This document shows, piece by piece, positions 12,985 to 25,152 of a DNA stretch of 64,000 nt. Source of the DNA: Acanthaster planci (lineage: Eukaryota; Echinodermata; Asteroidea; Valvatida; Acanthasteridae); contig NW_019091557.1 of the NCBI RefSeq assembly GCF_001949145.1, positions 309,736-373,735 of the forward strand, written 5' to 3'. The translations under genes were made by a program, and so were the position numbers. The notes under the pieces were generated by a model. The model did no database searches. It was given only the letters and a program-made list of their open reading frames with translations, and had not been told where the DNA came from. How positions within the stretch are numbered: the stretch's first letter is position 1; each line of letters starts with the position of its first letter.

Positions 12985-13285
12985 TTGTCCTGAAGATTAT
13001 CCCCCATTACACGGTGCCGCGCACAACACTTTGTCCAAAAGATTATCCCCCATTACCCGGCGCAGCGTATAGTCCATTGTCCACCTAATTTTATCATGAA
13101 ATTTCATCATGTTGTGCAATTTTTTCATAGGAAAGGTCACCTGTGCCACGATTTCTTATATTTCTATTCATCCCTTACAAAGGGACAATTTGTGCCATAA
13201 TTTTTTTCCTTCTTCTGTATTAATACATTTCCACTGGTTGTGCAATCCCTCCTTTACAAAAGGTCAACCTGTGCCAGACTTTCTG
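12985..13285. repeat. Degenerate tandem repeats
   Basis: First come two units of aagattatcccccattac(a/c)cggygc about 49 bp apart. Then three looser units follow, built on gtgcaat, an aaaggtca/aagggaca core and cctgtgcca, spaced roughly 60 bp apart to about 13285. This is low-complexity repeat growth with no gene. Confidence 0.5.
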
Positions 13286-13924
13286 TCGTGAAATGCGGTC
13301 AGCTTTGTTTGGGAACGTGAAAGGTTGAAACGTTCTTGTTGGACAAAATCGGACATGTTGTCCAGTTGTTTACGTCCATCAATGACTCAGCGTTGAGACG
13401 ACATGGAATCGCCCTCCCAATATACAATGAGGCCCGAGTAAACGACGCCCAGTTCGAACACATTGGGCTGTATTCGATGGAAATCACCATGCATCACCAT
13501 CTCTGTTTTGAATACTGTACAGACAAACACAAGTAATTCCTAACAAAAAGTAGATATATTATTTTTCTTTTCATTCGCACGCTCCATACCAGCGACTGAG
13601 TATGAGAGGTGTATGTTTTTATAGTTCAATATACAATATGCGTACAGAAAAATCAGAAATCAAAAGCAAATTTTAAACCCAAGTACGTTCCTCACTAATG
13701 GAGCACCCCTACGAGACATGGTACAGGCCGGCTCCTTAAATTATGCTGCTGGGGCTCAGCAATGTGGCTAAAGCCAGCGTTCTTATTTGTTGACAGGCTC
13801 GAGAAAACCAAGAAAACGGGTGTGGTTTTCTCTGGACAGACGGGGTGCGCTACTACAGTGTACGAAGTACACGTTCATTCTTAGTGGATCTAAAGTTACG
13901 CCAAATCATACCTGCAATACGGTT

Positions 13925-14240
13925 AGCCTTATAAAGTCAACACAGTGGACAAAATTCAAACGTGCATCAATACCGAGATCTTTCTGTACATTAACTCTGT
14001 AAAGCTCCTTGTCCTGATGAAGACAATACGTAGAAGCTATGGGCTTCTTCGTGAGAGTTACAGTTGAAACATGATATTTACTAACATTGAAAAATAACTG
14101 TCATTTAGTGGACCAGGATTGGAGTGAATTCATCAGGCAATTGCCAAAAATCTTGAGGTCATCGGCAAACATCAAGCACTTGTTAAGAATACACTCAGGT
14201 AAATCACTGACAAAAAGTGTAAGCATTCATGTGAAATGGA
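13925..14240 (-). mobile_element. Non-LTR reverse transcriptase fragment with FADD box
   Basis: On the minus strand, 14230 to 14100 reads LFVSDLPECILNKCLMFADD followed by LKIF. This is the palm-domain catalytic block of a LINE reverse transcriptase with its two aspartates kept. After a stop, the frame continues STVTLTKKPIASTYCL and YRVNVQKDLGIDARLNF, matching the K-rich and (KDLGV) segments that follow in CR1/I-like enzymes. In-frame stops show that it is dead. It differs from the fragment at 11282-11539, so more than one LINE is represented. Confidence 0.65.
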
Positions 14241-15775
14241 CTTTGCTTGCACTGTGTGGGAAAGAATAACTACACGAACTCGTGATTCAACTTCCCAGGT
14301 TTCGGAGTCGCATACGTATCCGGTACGAATATACCAACGCGAAAACCAGCGCGAAAAACAAACACGCGCACGTTCTGCACTGCTTTGCGCTATACACTTG
14401 CGGGTTTAAGTGACGTCAGGCTTCGGTACACTCATTAATCTCCATTATAAATACTGGATAAAACATCGCGCATTTTTTGTTCACAAAATAGGCGGCCATC
14501 AATGGCAGCGCTTCAGGAAGATAATGTGACGGCGTATGCATGTGCATTTAATCAAAATTGATTACAGGGAAAACCTTTTTCTTTTGGGACGGCAGCTATG
14601 TCCTTGGCCTCCCTCTCAAAAACAACCAACAAAAAAGAAAAAAAGAAACATAAATATCAAGAATACCATTTCGGGAGTGAATTGAAAATTTTCTTATTAA
14701 ATAACCCACTTATTCTGTTTTGTGTATTTGTGTGTTTGTTTTGTTTTTAATTGATTTTTCACACCCGTTGTCTGCGGTCTTGCTTGGGCAATATTTTCAC
14801 TTTTGGTCGGTTCACTCGTGACCTGTTCAGTATATTAAAAGTTGAGAATTCCACCATGACCCACAATAGGTTTGCCGGTAAATATGATGTCCAAACTGTC
14901 CAGGTGTTTTTCTCTCTGGTTTCGATGAACAAAGGCTAAAACATTTCATTAATAAATAAAATAAAGTTTTAATTTTAATTTTACAGTGAGAGAAAAAAAA
15001 TGTACTGAAATTCATTCATGATATTGAATAAATTGATTGAAAACCGACATGTGGCATACAGAAGTGTGAGATTCTTTTCTGGGCACAAAATGAGCCCAGC
15101 AATAACTGAAAAGCCAAACTAATGTTTACTATCATTTTTATCACAGTTACTTGTAACTCAGATTAGAAAAATTAGATTAACATTTAACAGCTACTTTCCG
15201 AAATGAAAAACATCAGTGTTAACTGAAAACGCAGTGTAGTAATATTTCAGACTGTCCCAACTTCAATATAGTGAGCCTGATAGGCTAGATACACTGTCAT
15301 AAATTTGTTACTATAGGCTTAAATTCAGCATTATTAAGTACAGGGCTATACAGACTTTCTAAAAGTGCAACTCACATGTCAAAAGCTGTTCCTTCTTCCA
15401 AACTTGATTTACCATCGATCTGCGGCAATTCACTGCATGCTGTGCACACTTCAACCGTTATTTTTTCCAAAAATTATCCACTCCCGGTGCAGAATTCAAT
15501 TTTTCTTCGCAATCTAACGATTAAAGTACAATAATCTCAACATATTTTTGACAAACTCCGTTTGAAAGCGCGGGCAACAAATATTGCAACGCTCGTTATT
15601 TACCCTCCTGAAAATACGCATACGCGGGACACGTTTTGGACGCGATGTCCTATCCAGTCTTTATAATGAAGATCAATGGATACACTTTACGTCCATGTTG
15701 GATCCCACCATGCCTTGCGCGATATGTTGAAGGAGCGCGCGCCCAGCCCACCGAATCGAAGTTAAGGCTGCATCC
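14241..15775. other. No gene recognised
   Basis: AT-rich intergenic or intronic sequence with poly-A and poly-T stretches (for example 14636-14660 and 14945-15000). No motif-bearing frame and no repeat ends were identified. Confidence 0.45.
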
Positions 15776-15884
15776 GACTCTCTTGTCTAGAGCTAGGTCT
15801 AGGTCTTCGTTCCATTGGAAATGCGTGGAGACGCGTAGACAATACACCGAGCCGTAGCTCTGGAAGCCCGTTTCGGGCACGGCC
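15776..15884 (-). mobile_element. GGCCGTGTCCGAA MITE, copy 1
   Basis: The element runs from GGCTGCATCCGA to the complement of GGCCGTGCCCGAA. The interior is a near palindrome of ctctagctctaggtctaggtc words. Flanking bases are TAA (left) and TGA (right), a possible mutated 3-bp target duplication. It is homologous, inverted, to the copies at 44651 and 44889. Confidence 0.7.
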
Positions 15885-15952
15885 TGAGATCATTGCATTT
15901 CACATTGAATGCGCAAGTATAAGCAGGCCGCGCCGATGTAGTCTTTTATCAT

Positions 15953-16260
15953 AGGGTGCGTTCGATAAGCTTCCCTGAATACAACAGTGTTACACCAAGG
16001 GAAGCCTCGAAATGAGGGTAATCGAACGCTGCAGTGTACTCGCCAACGCATTCTGGGAAAAAGGTGAAGTCCCCGCCACGTAGGTCATTGCACGAACAGT
16101 CCATCCGTGACGTCATTACACTCGGGCAGCCTCCAGAGACCCGCTCGCCAGCCGGGGTAGCAGTGGCTGACACTAGGGCAGGCACGAGAATCACGTGATG
16201 GCTACACGAACGCTCTCGTGTAAGTTTGACTTACACGTGTAAGCTAATCGAACGCACCCT
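15953..16260. mobile_element. MITE with AGGGTGCGTTCGAT inverted ends
   Basis: The ends are AGGGTGCGTTCGATAAGCTT and, reverse-complemented, AGGGTGCGTTCGATTAGCTT, so 19 of 20 bases match. The flanks are compatible with a 2-bp AT or TA target duplication; the palindromic border makes the exact cut ambiguous. It is 308 bp with no coding capacity. The superfamily is not assigned. Confidence 0.75.
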
Positions 16261-16270
16261 ATGGGTATTG

Positions 16271-16660
16271 AAGTTCGATCAAGGACCATAGTTAACCATA
16301 GTTCGACTATCTGTCATCGAACTCACGTTAGTCGACGATGGTATGACTAGATTAGTCAGCTATTTGCGACCAGCCTACCGAGGTTGGTCGTATCGTTCGT
16401 TGCCATAAACCGTTTGTAATAGCACAGTGCAGAGAGGACCAGTTATAAGAGATATGCCGGGAAAACAGTAAGTCACTAGCAAACGACTATTTTCACTTTT
16501 ATTTTTGCTAGTTTGCCCTTCCTGCGGCCACCTTTTCTCCCCTTTGGCATAAAGACCAGACAACGGTTGAGTAGGGTCGTTCGCACTTCAACTTCACTGC
16601 ACATGCGCTACGTTCGTCACGAACCAACCAATAGTTAACTAGTGGTCATTGATCAACCTT
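16271..16660. mobile_element. Second palindromic MITE-like element
   Basis: The left end (agttcgatcaaggaccatag, then ttaac) pairs imperfectly with the complement of the right end (ggttgatcaatgaccactag, then ttaac). It begins 10 bp after the previous MITE ends. It could be an independent insertion or part of a composite. Class unknown. Confidence 0.5.
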
Positions 16661-17181
16661 GCCCTATCCATAAATGTGACGTCACTTCAGTTTCAACCAC
16701 GCCCACTGTTCATAAAATTAGCTAGCCTATGGAACCATGGAACCAGAAGTTGACGCACAACTAGAGTGCTTATCCAATGGGAGCTTGCAGAGTGTTGCAT
16801 AACGTGCACGACGAAGTCACTTTCGAATTGGAAAAAGATCAGTAATGGAACACTCCAAACGTTTTCGTTTACTCCCTCGAGTTACTGTAATGTTGTCATA
16901 AGTTTAGGCGGGGGAGTGGAATTTAAAGAAAGCGTGTTTTTACATATTAACGACAGTCTTTTGTTGGAGACTCGCCTTGTGGGCGTAACTTGCTTGACAG
17001 GAGCCAATTTACCTCTGTATGTAACCGTTCTTTCAGATTCATTTACAAGGGCATGGACTTTCCTCTGCAACAGTCAACTAGGCTGACATATGTTCGGTAT
17101 CGGCGGGTCAGCTTACTTGGGCCAAGCCCGAGTATGTGCAAGATGTCAACGTGAGTGCCAACTACGGGCATTTCACAAAAG

Positions 17182-17287
17182 TTCACAACGCGTTGGCCAA
17201 TCACAGTGCGCTAAATCTGTCGACCCAATGCGCGTTTGGAAAGGACCGACAGATTTCGAGCCTTGTGATTGGTCAACGCGTTGCAAA
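17182..17287. repeat. Long hairpin with CCAAT-box arms
   Basis: Left-arm words cacaacgcgttgg, ccaatcac and aaatctgtcg are mirrored by cgacagattt, gtgattgg and caacgcgttg in the right arm, spaced by a 25-base loop. Arms of about 40 bp are largely complementary. It may be the core of a fold-back MITE; outer ends were not resolved. Confidence 0.6.
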
Positions 17288-18003
17288 CTCTTGGAGGCGC
17301 GCCATTGTGAATCACCAGTATTGAACGTAGTCGCGATAGTAATCAAATGCGCTTTCTGGAAGAAAGTTTGAGCAACGAGAAATTTTGTCCAATCACTGGC
17401 AAATTTTGCCTCGTACAAAGGTTGCATTTCTGCGCAGTTTACCAGGGAAAATCAACTTATAGTCGACAAATCGTCGTCGCTCAAACTTTCCCAATAATGT
17501 TGTCTTGTCGTCTTCATTCAAGTCTATAGTGACAAAGAGGGTTTAATATCCACAAAGCCAAAAGTATCACTTCATCTTCCTTTCACAAAGTTAAGTGGCA
17601 TGATTTTTTCACAGTAGTATCCAACGATCTCCATATAAAAAGTTACTTCGTGTACGAAGTGCATGTACCTCAGAAAATAAATCATAATATCAACAGTTTT
17701 AAACGCCAACAACAATAATAAGCTGATTTTTTAAAATATATTATCTGCAATAAAAAGTCTGGAGACTGAATTCCTATTCAGATTTTAAGACAGCTCCAGA
17801 TCTCTTCCACAAGTGTGTTTCAAGGACATTCAAAAACTCCCTGGCCTGGAAAAGTCCCCCTCCCCAACATCTTAGATTTTTGCGCACTTTTATTAATACG
17901 ACACAGCATTAATGGGGCCTTTCCTCCGTATCCTAACGCCATGACGGTATGCAGAAAACAAAACAAGTGGCATGCAGTGGTGTCACCTATGGTCTCATAC
18001 AGG

Positions 18004-18185
18004 AGGGAGAGATTGCGGTATTTTCGTAGAAAGATAGGCTCCTTTGGCACTGGATTGCACTTTGTTGGTTCACAAACGACTATGAGATGCACGCGTCACA
18101 GTCGCATCGCTATACCAACAGAATGACAGCTCCCGACCAACGCGGCTCTTTTCAATGGATGAGGGGGTGCTTCTGCTTGAGGTTG
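18004..18185 (+). repeat. ~190-bp dispersed repeat, copy A
   Basis: Ordered words are ggctcct, a ggttcacaaacgact-like segment, atgcacgcgtcac, gtcgcatcg, ccaacgcggctcttttcaa and gaggggtgcttctgct. The same order appears at 18320, 29290 and 55838. There are no pol III boxes and no coding frame, and the family is not recognised. Confidence 0.65.
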
Positions 18186-18319
18186 ATACGAAACAGCCAA
18201 TTTGTAAGACTGATTATAATGCAAAGACCCTTTGAAAACTGGAATCGCCCACTTATTGCAATTTAAGTTTATAGCGTTCTTTTATACTCAATCCCGATGG
18301 ACTGCCAAAGTATGAGTCG

Positions 18320-18480
18320 CGAGAGGGCGCAATTTTAGCTAGGGAGGCTCCTTCGGTCGGAAATGAACTTCGCTGATCCACGAATCACTAGGAAATGCAC
18401 GCGTTACGGTCGCATCGTTACCAACGAAATAAACACTGGCTCCTTTCAAACGATGAAGGGGTGCTTCTGCTCGAGGCGGA
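18320..18480 (+). repeat. ~190-bp dispersed repeat, copy B
   Basis: It lies 135 bp after copy A in the same orientation: ggaggctccttcggtcgg, atgcacgcgttacggtcgca, tcgttaccaacgaaat, gatgaaggggtgcttctgct. The two may be independent insertions or a local duplication. Confidence 0.65.
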
Positions 18481-18489
18481 TATATATTT

Positions 18490-21400
18490 AAATAGGCGTA
18501 GGCACGTCCAACTGTGTCGACAAAATGCGGCACGCTCAACAGTGTGTCATGGACGCAGTTGGGGTAGTTACGGATTTGCCCGAGTGAGGTAATAAAGCAA
18601 TGTATATGCAGCTAAGTTAACTTCATTTTAATTAGCATATGATCAATAAACGATTTGTTAGTACCATTTTTATTAACTCTACGGAGGGGAGCGTTGATGC
18701 TCCTCTTTTTCTTTTTGCTTGATTCCTGTTCTTGCAGTTCTTTTACGTTCTTTATTCCTTTCGATAATACTTGTGGAAACTATGGACGTGCTCGTGTACC
18801 GGTAGCCTTTCTTTTATTGTCATGCGTGTTTTTCAGTGTGTCGTAGTTCTTTTTGTCTGAGTTTTGATTTTAGAGGAAAAAAGGTTCCTCACCGACAAGG
18901 GTGTGAATTAGTAACAGTGGTAATTATGGAGCAAAGTCAAAAATGACGGTCAAAGTCATGAGTTGTCAAGGAAATACTACTTGCTTATTCAAAACAATTT
19001 TTTTCGTGCACAAGTACGTGTAGGCGATGGAGTGTGCAATCATAAATGGGTCACCAGTGAACAAAATGCTTCATAATACGTTTCAGTAAAACGCAGTATA
19101 CACAATCTGTTGTATACAAAATAGTCACGTAACATAACAATAAAAAGTAGACACGAGATGCAATAGAGTGGTGTGATTTCAACAGCGGGAATGTTTACTG
19201 AAAGTCACACGTATCCATTATGTTCGTATCCGAACATATGTTAACTTGGTTATGTAGCCCTTGAACAGGGAATGCACATCACTTGATTCAGCACATTAAT
19301 GAATCCTCATCATGATTATGAGGTAGAGATGTCAGCCAGTGATGGAGAACTTTACCATTAATGGCATATATGCAGACAACAATATCAAATAAATGCTGAA
19401 TATCGACGGTCATTCATTAAGGGTGCCGTGAAATACCAAAGGCGAACTACCTTCTCAACCAAAATGATGTTTCAAATACAAGCAATGTTGTTCTCGCCGA
19501 CAGACTGCTGTGTGCGTTAATGAGGAAAGTCATTCCAGAAATAAGACTCACCGTCAAAGGCCATGGGTAGAGAATGCGTTCTGGCTTCAGTTGTTTACAA
19601 TAAATACCTGAGCGACGCGACAGGACTGAGTCTTTCAGACATCCTTGCAATACGGAGGAAAGTGAGAGTGTAAAGCTAAGCTCAAGACGTGCACGTCGTT
19701 AGGTCGAACGATGTGGCAATTGTGTGAAGAGCGATGCCTCATCAACTGTTTGGACGGCAGACGAGAAGCGAATGATGCGCCCACGCGCTAATCAATATGT
19801 GAGTAAACCGAACCCGGGCTTTCTCCGCCTCGGGCCCTGCAATACCCGGGGGAAACATTGACAAACTGTTGGCGGATGATCAACATACATGTACTGGATG
19901 TACGTGTATGCTGGTGCATCCTGAACCCCGGGCGCGCGCTTTTTGCCTTGCAGGATCGGGCAGCGTGATTGGAGCGTGTGCGAAGCAACGACTTCAGCCT
20001 GTATCTAGTCTCCAGTCATGTCTCCCTATGCCAGCCTCTGACAACTTGGATAATAAATTGGTCAGAATATATTCCATAAGAATTGACAAAAGGTTCATCT
20101 GTCATGGGAGTACGTGTACGGTATACGCCAACAACGGAGTATCGGGGGGGGAGCCCCGGGAACATTTATGCATGGACCATGTTAAATCCTCATACCAAAG
20201 TGCTCTCCTTCTACACCATGTAACATAGCTTTCCCACTTCATTTAATTTCTTTAGCCATCTTCTCTTCACTTTGTTTTGTTGCAACGTTTTCATACAGTG
20301 CATTATCTCTTTTATCACACTTTCTTCATTAAAACTAGTAATTTTGTCTCGGTTTTCAGTGTCCCGTCTCAAGTACCGTTTGTTCATTCCTTTCCTAATA
20401 TTGCACGTGCATGTGTTTGCTCTACAAACCTCGGTTTGCCCCATAACTTTTCACTCCCTTAAATATGTACAGTCGTTCGTAACTTATGTACTGTACTGTT
20501 ATAAATATTATTACAATCTATATTATTGGTCTTTATATAAACTTTTTAATTACCTGCTTTTATTTGAAAACTTTATTTGACTCACTTGAACTGAATTAAA
20601 CAGTCATTTGTATCCACATGCACAACGTGCACGATTGGTGCATACACGAAACCAACGCGTTGGTCACGTGCATGAACTGTTCGTGCACGTTTTCTTTAAC
20701 CGCTTGACAGCTGTCACATTTCTAAACATGCAAAGGTTGAAGGTGATACCTGGTTTTGAGAAAGTCCGGATTCCCTTGAAAAATGCAAATTTCTGTGGCG
20801 CTTGCGAGAAACGTGGAAAATTTCAAATAGCGAATTACAGCAATGGAGAGCTTCAGAACATTCGAGACAATTTGCTTTGATGTACATGTAGTTACAACAA
20901 AATGTAAGAAAAATGATTGCTCTATGGTTGTATTGTCAATGGTGCTCCGTAAGCGAGGACTATAAAATGGTAGGTTGATCTAGAGAGCGGGAAGCCGCTA
21001 AATGGAAAGAAGACATTGTGAAGGGATCTGAATAAATAATCATTATGTGTCTGAAACTGTTGGGGATAAGATTAGTAAATTTATTCATGAAGATTGCAAC
21101 GCCAAATGGATTATAAGTCACTATACAGAAAGCATAAATGTTAATGTAGAATCTCTTCACATTTCAGATATTTTAAAAGTTGTGCAAAATAGAAAAAAGC
21201 CTTTTCCCCAACCGCCTAAAACGTGCAGACAGCGGTAGTCTTACTCTTAGAGAATGAAAACAGACGTTTAGGCGAAAATTTGCAAAAGATTAGTCAAACT
21301 TCTCAACAATTTGCATGGAATGAACCTGTTACGTAAAGACTGTCAATACGGCTTCTTTATAGGGGAAGGGTTATCGAGTTCATGGCAAGTCCTTGTTTCC

Positions 21401-21490
21401 AACAACAAAACTTATAAAACAGCGCTTTGAAACAGAATTACACAGTCTTGTTCGCCAGTTTATAAAGGGAGCTAGGTACCAAAAAACCCT
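18490..21490. other. No gene recognised
   Basis: About 3 kb with short open frames only. The frame at 20608-20880 encodes IPLKNANFCGACEKRGKF and runs to a stop, but nothing around it supports an exon. The frame at 21047-21238 (FIHEDCNAKWIISHYTES) is similarly unsupported. Either could be transposon debris. Confidence 0.4.
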
Positions 21491-21496
21491 GTTTAG

Positions 21497-21715
21497 GAGG
21501 TTTAGCGTAGCGGTTCTTTCCTCTCTTTGCACCAATGAGGCCCGGGTTCGACTCCCGGCTTGGTCGAGGCTTTAAGTGCTTTTGGTGTCCAGTCCATACT
21601 CGCTATCGCAGGTTTTCTCCGGGTACTCCGGTTTCCTCCTGCCTCTAAAATTGGGACCTTCTTCCTAACTCTGTAATGTGATGCCGATTAATTAGAGGCT
21701 ATGAATAAACGTACA
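21497..21715 (+). mobile_element. tRNA-derived SINE, copy 1
   Basis: The head has an A-box-like TAGCGTAGCGG at about 21503 and a perfect B box GGTTCGACTCC at 21545-21555, with the G+C-rich arms gcccggg/cccggc of a tRNA T-stem. The body then reads ttttggtgtccagtcc and ttctccgggtactccggttt, ending in a loose A-rich tail. This is the arrangement of RNA polymerase III SINEs. The second copy, inverted, is at 50880-51092. It is not a functional tRNA gene, because the acceptor stem does not pair. Confidence 0.75.
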
Positions 21716-23283
21716 TGCAGTTATTGGCGCAAACAGCCTGAGTAGCTGAAAGCGCCATTGAAAGAAAATAACAACGAAACCCAATTTATTCCTTGTCATA
21801 TATTGGACCTAAAACACAGCTGTCTTTGGTAATTAGTGCACTTCAATCAAACATAGTCTCCTCTGATTAGAACACAGCCTTTCCGCCACCCATATCCTTA
21901 AAGTTGTGATTAATAAACAAACGAAACTCATTTACATTCTGCACCTGCAATTGGCGACAGTGAGTTGGTTTTTTTTTTACGAGACGACCTCACGGCAGTA
22001 CATTTATGATTTCGCAAACTCCTTGTGCCTCAGCATTTTTATTCGATTTAGCACGAGGAGACGTAACACAAGGTACCGTAAAAAGAACATAAATGGTTTC
22101 CTTCTAGCAATACCCTAATTCCTTAATAAAACAACTGTCGATAATGGGGAGTCTATAGGATTCGGGTCAGAATCGTGTTCGTTGAAACTCACGGAGCCCG
22201 GGAAGCGTAATTTTAGGGCGCATTTGTCATTAATATCAGCACAGGACCTATGGGAAACGTTAGCGTACTTTTGTGGAGTGGATTGCAACATCGATTCAAT
22301 TAGATGAAGAGTCTAGTAAAATGTCTGAATGTCAAATAAAGTGCTAAAAAATTTTAGGGAGGGAAAATTCATCGTTCAGACCTAGAAAGTATAATTATAC
22401 AGCAGCTGTGGCAGCTATAAATTCGTCACCCTCGTACTTCCACCATTGAAGGCAAGTTCTTGTCGCGCTGTTGCCGCTCAACAGCGACAAGGAAGGTTGC
22501 TGTCGCCATTGTCAAAATGAAGTAGGTTTCTATTTACACAGTATAACTGGAGGCTCGATGGGCTGCGAGGGTATCCGTAACAACGTTATTAGGACGTCAA
22601 AAAGGCAAGTAATTCCTTTGGGTTTTATAAGCTGACAACGTAAAAGCCAGTGGTGAGCTGCGTAAAATACAAGGCTCATGGGCAGTATATGATAGTGATG
22701 TTAATTTTCACTGCCCTTATCATCCAAGCCATTGAACATATGAAATATAATATATTTGAAATTTGAAAAGACCAGCAGATCGTCTCTTTTTTATGAGACA
22801 ACGCACACTCAGGCACGAGTTGTGTCTCACGTTGAGATTCAGGCACACAAGTGTTTCAAGTAAAAAGTCAAGGCATCCATACAGATAGCAAAGCAGTGCT
22901 CCAAGTATTAGGAAAACATTTTGAGTCAATCTTAACTGCCCCGTTTTATGCAGAATGGAAGGACCATTGATAGCACATGTATAGTTGGTAATGTAGGGCA
23001 AAAGCCAGAGTTGTTACGAGTAACTAATTTTTGTGACTCGCGTAGAGTCCATAGTATCATTAGGCAAAAAAGTCAAATCACTGTTTAATCAGGTATTTGG
23101 CTTGAGTCAGTTCGAATCGCAAACATTTGAACACAACAATTTTCGATAAACAGAAACAAAAAGAGAGAAAGTTACTTTTTGTCGTTTTTTTTTCTTAATA
23201 GGATGTGGTAAGCACCTCATCTTACTTTTGATGATAACACATGACACGATAAGATTACCAATATTTTTTCACAAAGAAGTTTA
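21716..23283. other. No gene recognised
   Basis: Short frames only. No splice-bounded exon, inverted ends or tandem repeats were identified. Confidence 0.4.
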
Positions 23284-23493
23284 CTTTTATTTTGGGGACT
23301 CAAGTCTTAGTGATTTTTCGCTGAGTCGGGTCTTCTGTTGAGGGACTCGAACCAAGTCATTTGCTGGCAGCTGAGTGGCTCGAGTCAAGTTGAGTCATTT
23401 ATCGGTCGGTACTCGAGTCGAATCGAGTCGCCAAAAGATTGTGACACCGGTCGGACTCGAGTTGAATCGTTGAATCGAGTCATTACAACTCTG
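23284..23493. repeat. ACTCGAGT-rich repeat ending CATTACAACTCTG
   Basis: Dense in ggactcgagt, gactcaagtc and aatcgagtc words. The right end, reverse-complemented, starts CAGAGTTGTAATGACTCGA, which resembles a hAT-type terminus. It shares the gagtcgggtcttctg segment, inverted, with 9505-9560. It is a non-coding relic. Confidence 0.5.
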
Positions 23494-23954
23494 GCAAAAG
23501 CATCATTACCGGAGCTGGGAGTAGGGTGAGACTTACTTTTGTATCTGTGAGCAAAATCGGGACGCCGGCCCATCAACTTAACCAACCAGCTGGATGGCTT
23601 ATAACAAGAAGGGTTTATCACGGCAGGCTCACGTGCAGTGGCGCGGTGTGAATACTTCTGTGCCAAAAATGGGGAAGGGGGAATTGGGGGATGGCTTGCT
23701 CGGCCATGGAAATTAGACAAACGGGGAGGGGGTGACGGCGCTGTAGGGCAATGTCCGTCATACAGATGTTCATCTGTGATAGGTATCTGTCCTGCTAAAC
23801 CTTCGATCAAAACGGTGTATTATGTGTCAGTGCGTTTGGGGTGCTATTGAATACATTTCGGTTGTTGGGAAGTCCGAAAAAGCCTTCACAATCTGCCTTT
23901 ATTTTTTCTCACTGTGAACAAGTGGGGATGATTCATTAGCCCACCCCCCACTTA

Positions 23955-23990
23955 AAAGTGTGGGTGTGTGTGTATGTGGGGGGGGGTATA
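23955..23990. repeat. GT/G-rich low-complexity tract
   Basis: A stretch of gtgtgggtgtgtgtgtatg followed by ten G residues. Simple sequence. Confidence 0.7.
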
Positions 23991-24965
23991 TATGCCCACC
24001 ACCCCCAAGGGATTTACGCCTATGTTTGAATGTAACAAGAATATAATGGCACTGAACTTGAGTAAAGGACAGTGCATTTGCTGAATAGGATTTTAGCAAA
24101 GAAATCTCCATCCGAACTTCACACCAACCCGCTTCAAACTTGCAAACCCGCCGACGTGTTTTTAATATAACACCAGTTCTGAGACGGGCTGGCGTGACTC
24201 AACAGAGATTCACACAGGCTTTGGCTAATAGCCTGTAAACTGCAGTGAACAATCTCAAGAAGGGCACCTTCAATCATAATTAATTAACTGCAGGTTGTTC
24301 ATAGGTTGTGTAGACTTCGAAATTTCGAATGGGCAAGGAGGAAAGCCGTCCGCAGAGAGTGCCCGCCCTGTCATCGTGGTTACGCCACTGCCTTCACACG
24401 TGCTGCATTATTTTGGTGGTTGATTTGTCAACAAGCGCAAGTGATAAACGAAAAGAAAAGCACAAAAGTATGCGTATGTTACGAGAGGGCTCTAATGAAC
24501 CTCCCTGTCATTTCTTCTTGCTGGATAGCTCCCGTGGCCATAGAAAGATCATTGTCAACGGCTCAACGCCTATTTAATTTCAGATTCGTGTTAAACTTAC
24601 CAATCAAATAGCCGAACCGAGTGATCAAACACGGAGGTTTGTGCAGGTATACAGAAAACAAATAAAGACCCCGGTAATTTCCTTCTCTTCAGTGAGGCCC
24701 ATCCATTTTAATTGAAGCCCTGTAAATTACAAGAAAATCAGCTTTAGACATGTTCGTGCAAAGCTAGGTAGCAGAGTTAATCTGGAACCCTGTGAAATTT
24801 CAAGTCGATCTGTGGCACACAGGCTTGGACTCGACCAACAAATATGAGGCAGACAAGGCAAGTGGCCGGGGACCAGGTCTTTGGGTTGTGCATTATTCAC
24901 ACCTTAAACCGGACTGTGCGGGCCTATACGGGCTTTCTTAATATTAATGCCAATTTTCTGCACAG

Positions 24966-25152
24966 GAACTGAAAACGAGGATGTGAGGGACTTAGCGCTG
25001 TCGGCAAACACGGCGAAGCATTGTTCAGTGCGGTGTTGTAGCAATCACGAAGATCATCGCCAGAAATTAGCTTTCATCGATTTCCCAAAAACAAGTTCCT
25101 GCGGAAAAAGTGGATTGTTCAGATCAAACGAGACGAGGGGCCATTATTCAAG
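24966..25152 (+). pseudogene. THAP-domain exon with a frameshift
   Basis: An exon-like block is bounded by ttttctgcacag on the left and CAAG|GTAGAT on the right. The first frame reads HCSVRCCSNHEDHRQ, the C-x3-C start of a THAP zinc finger. The adjacent frame then reads SFHRFPKNKFLRKKW and IVQIKRDEGPLFK, the conserved FHRFPK...W...IKRDEGPLFK middle of THAP domains. A single-base frame change between 25060 and 25072 is needed to join them. The second zinc pair (C-x2-H) would lie in a following exon that I cannot find. THAP domains bind DNA in cellular proteins and P-element-type transposases. This copy is either a dead gene or transposon fragment, or contains an assembly error. Confidence 0.65.

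Noticed and set aside
20608-20880. 90-codon plus-strand frame with a CGAC motif
   Set aside because: A single Cys pair and no splice or promoter context; not enough to call a gene.
21497-21575. Possible tRNA gene
   Set aside because: The A and B boxes and T-stem are good but the acceptor and anticodon stems do not pair, and a SINE body follows.
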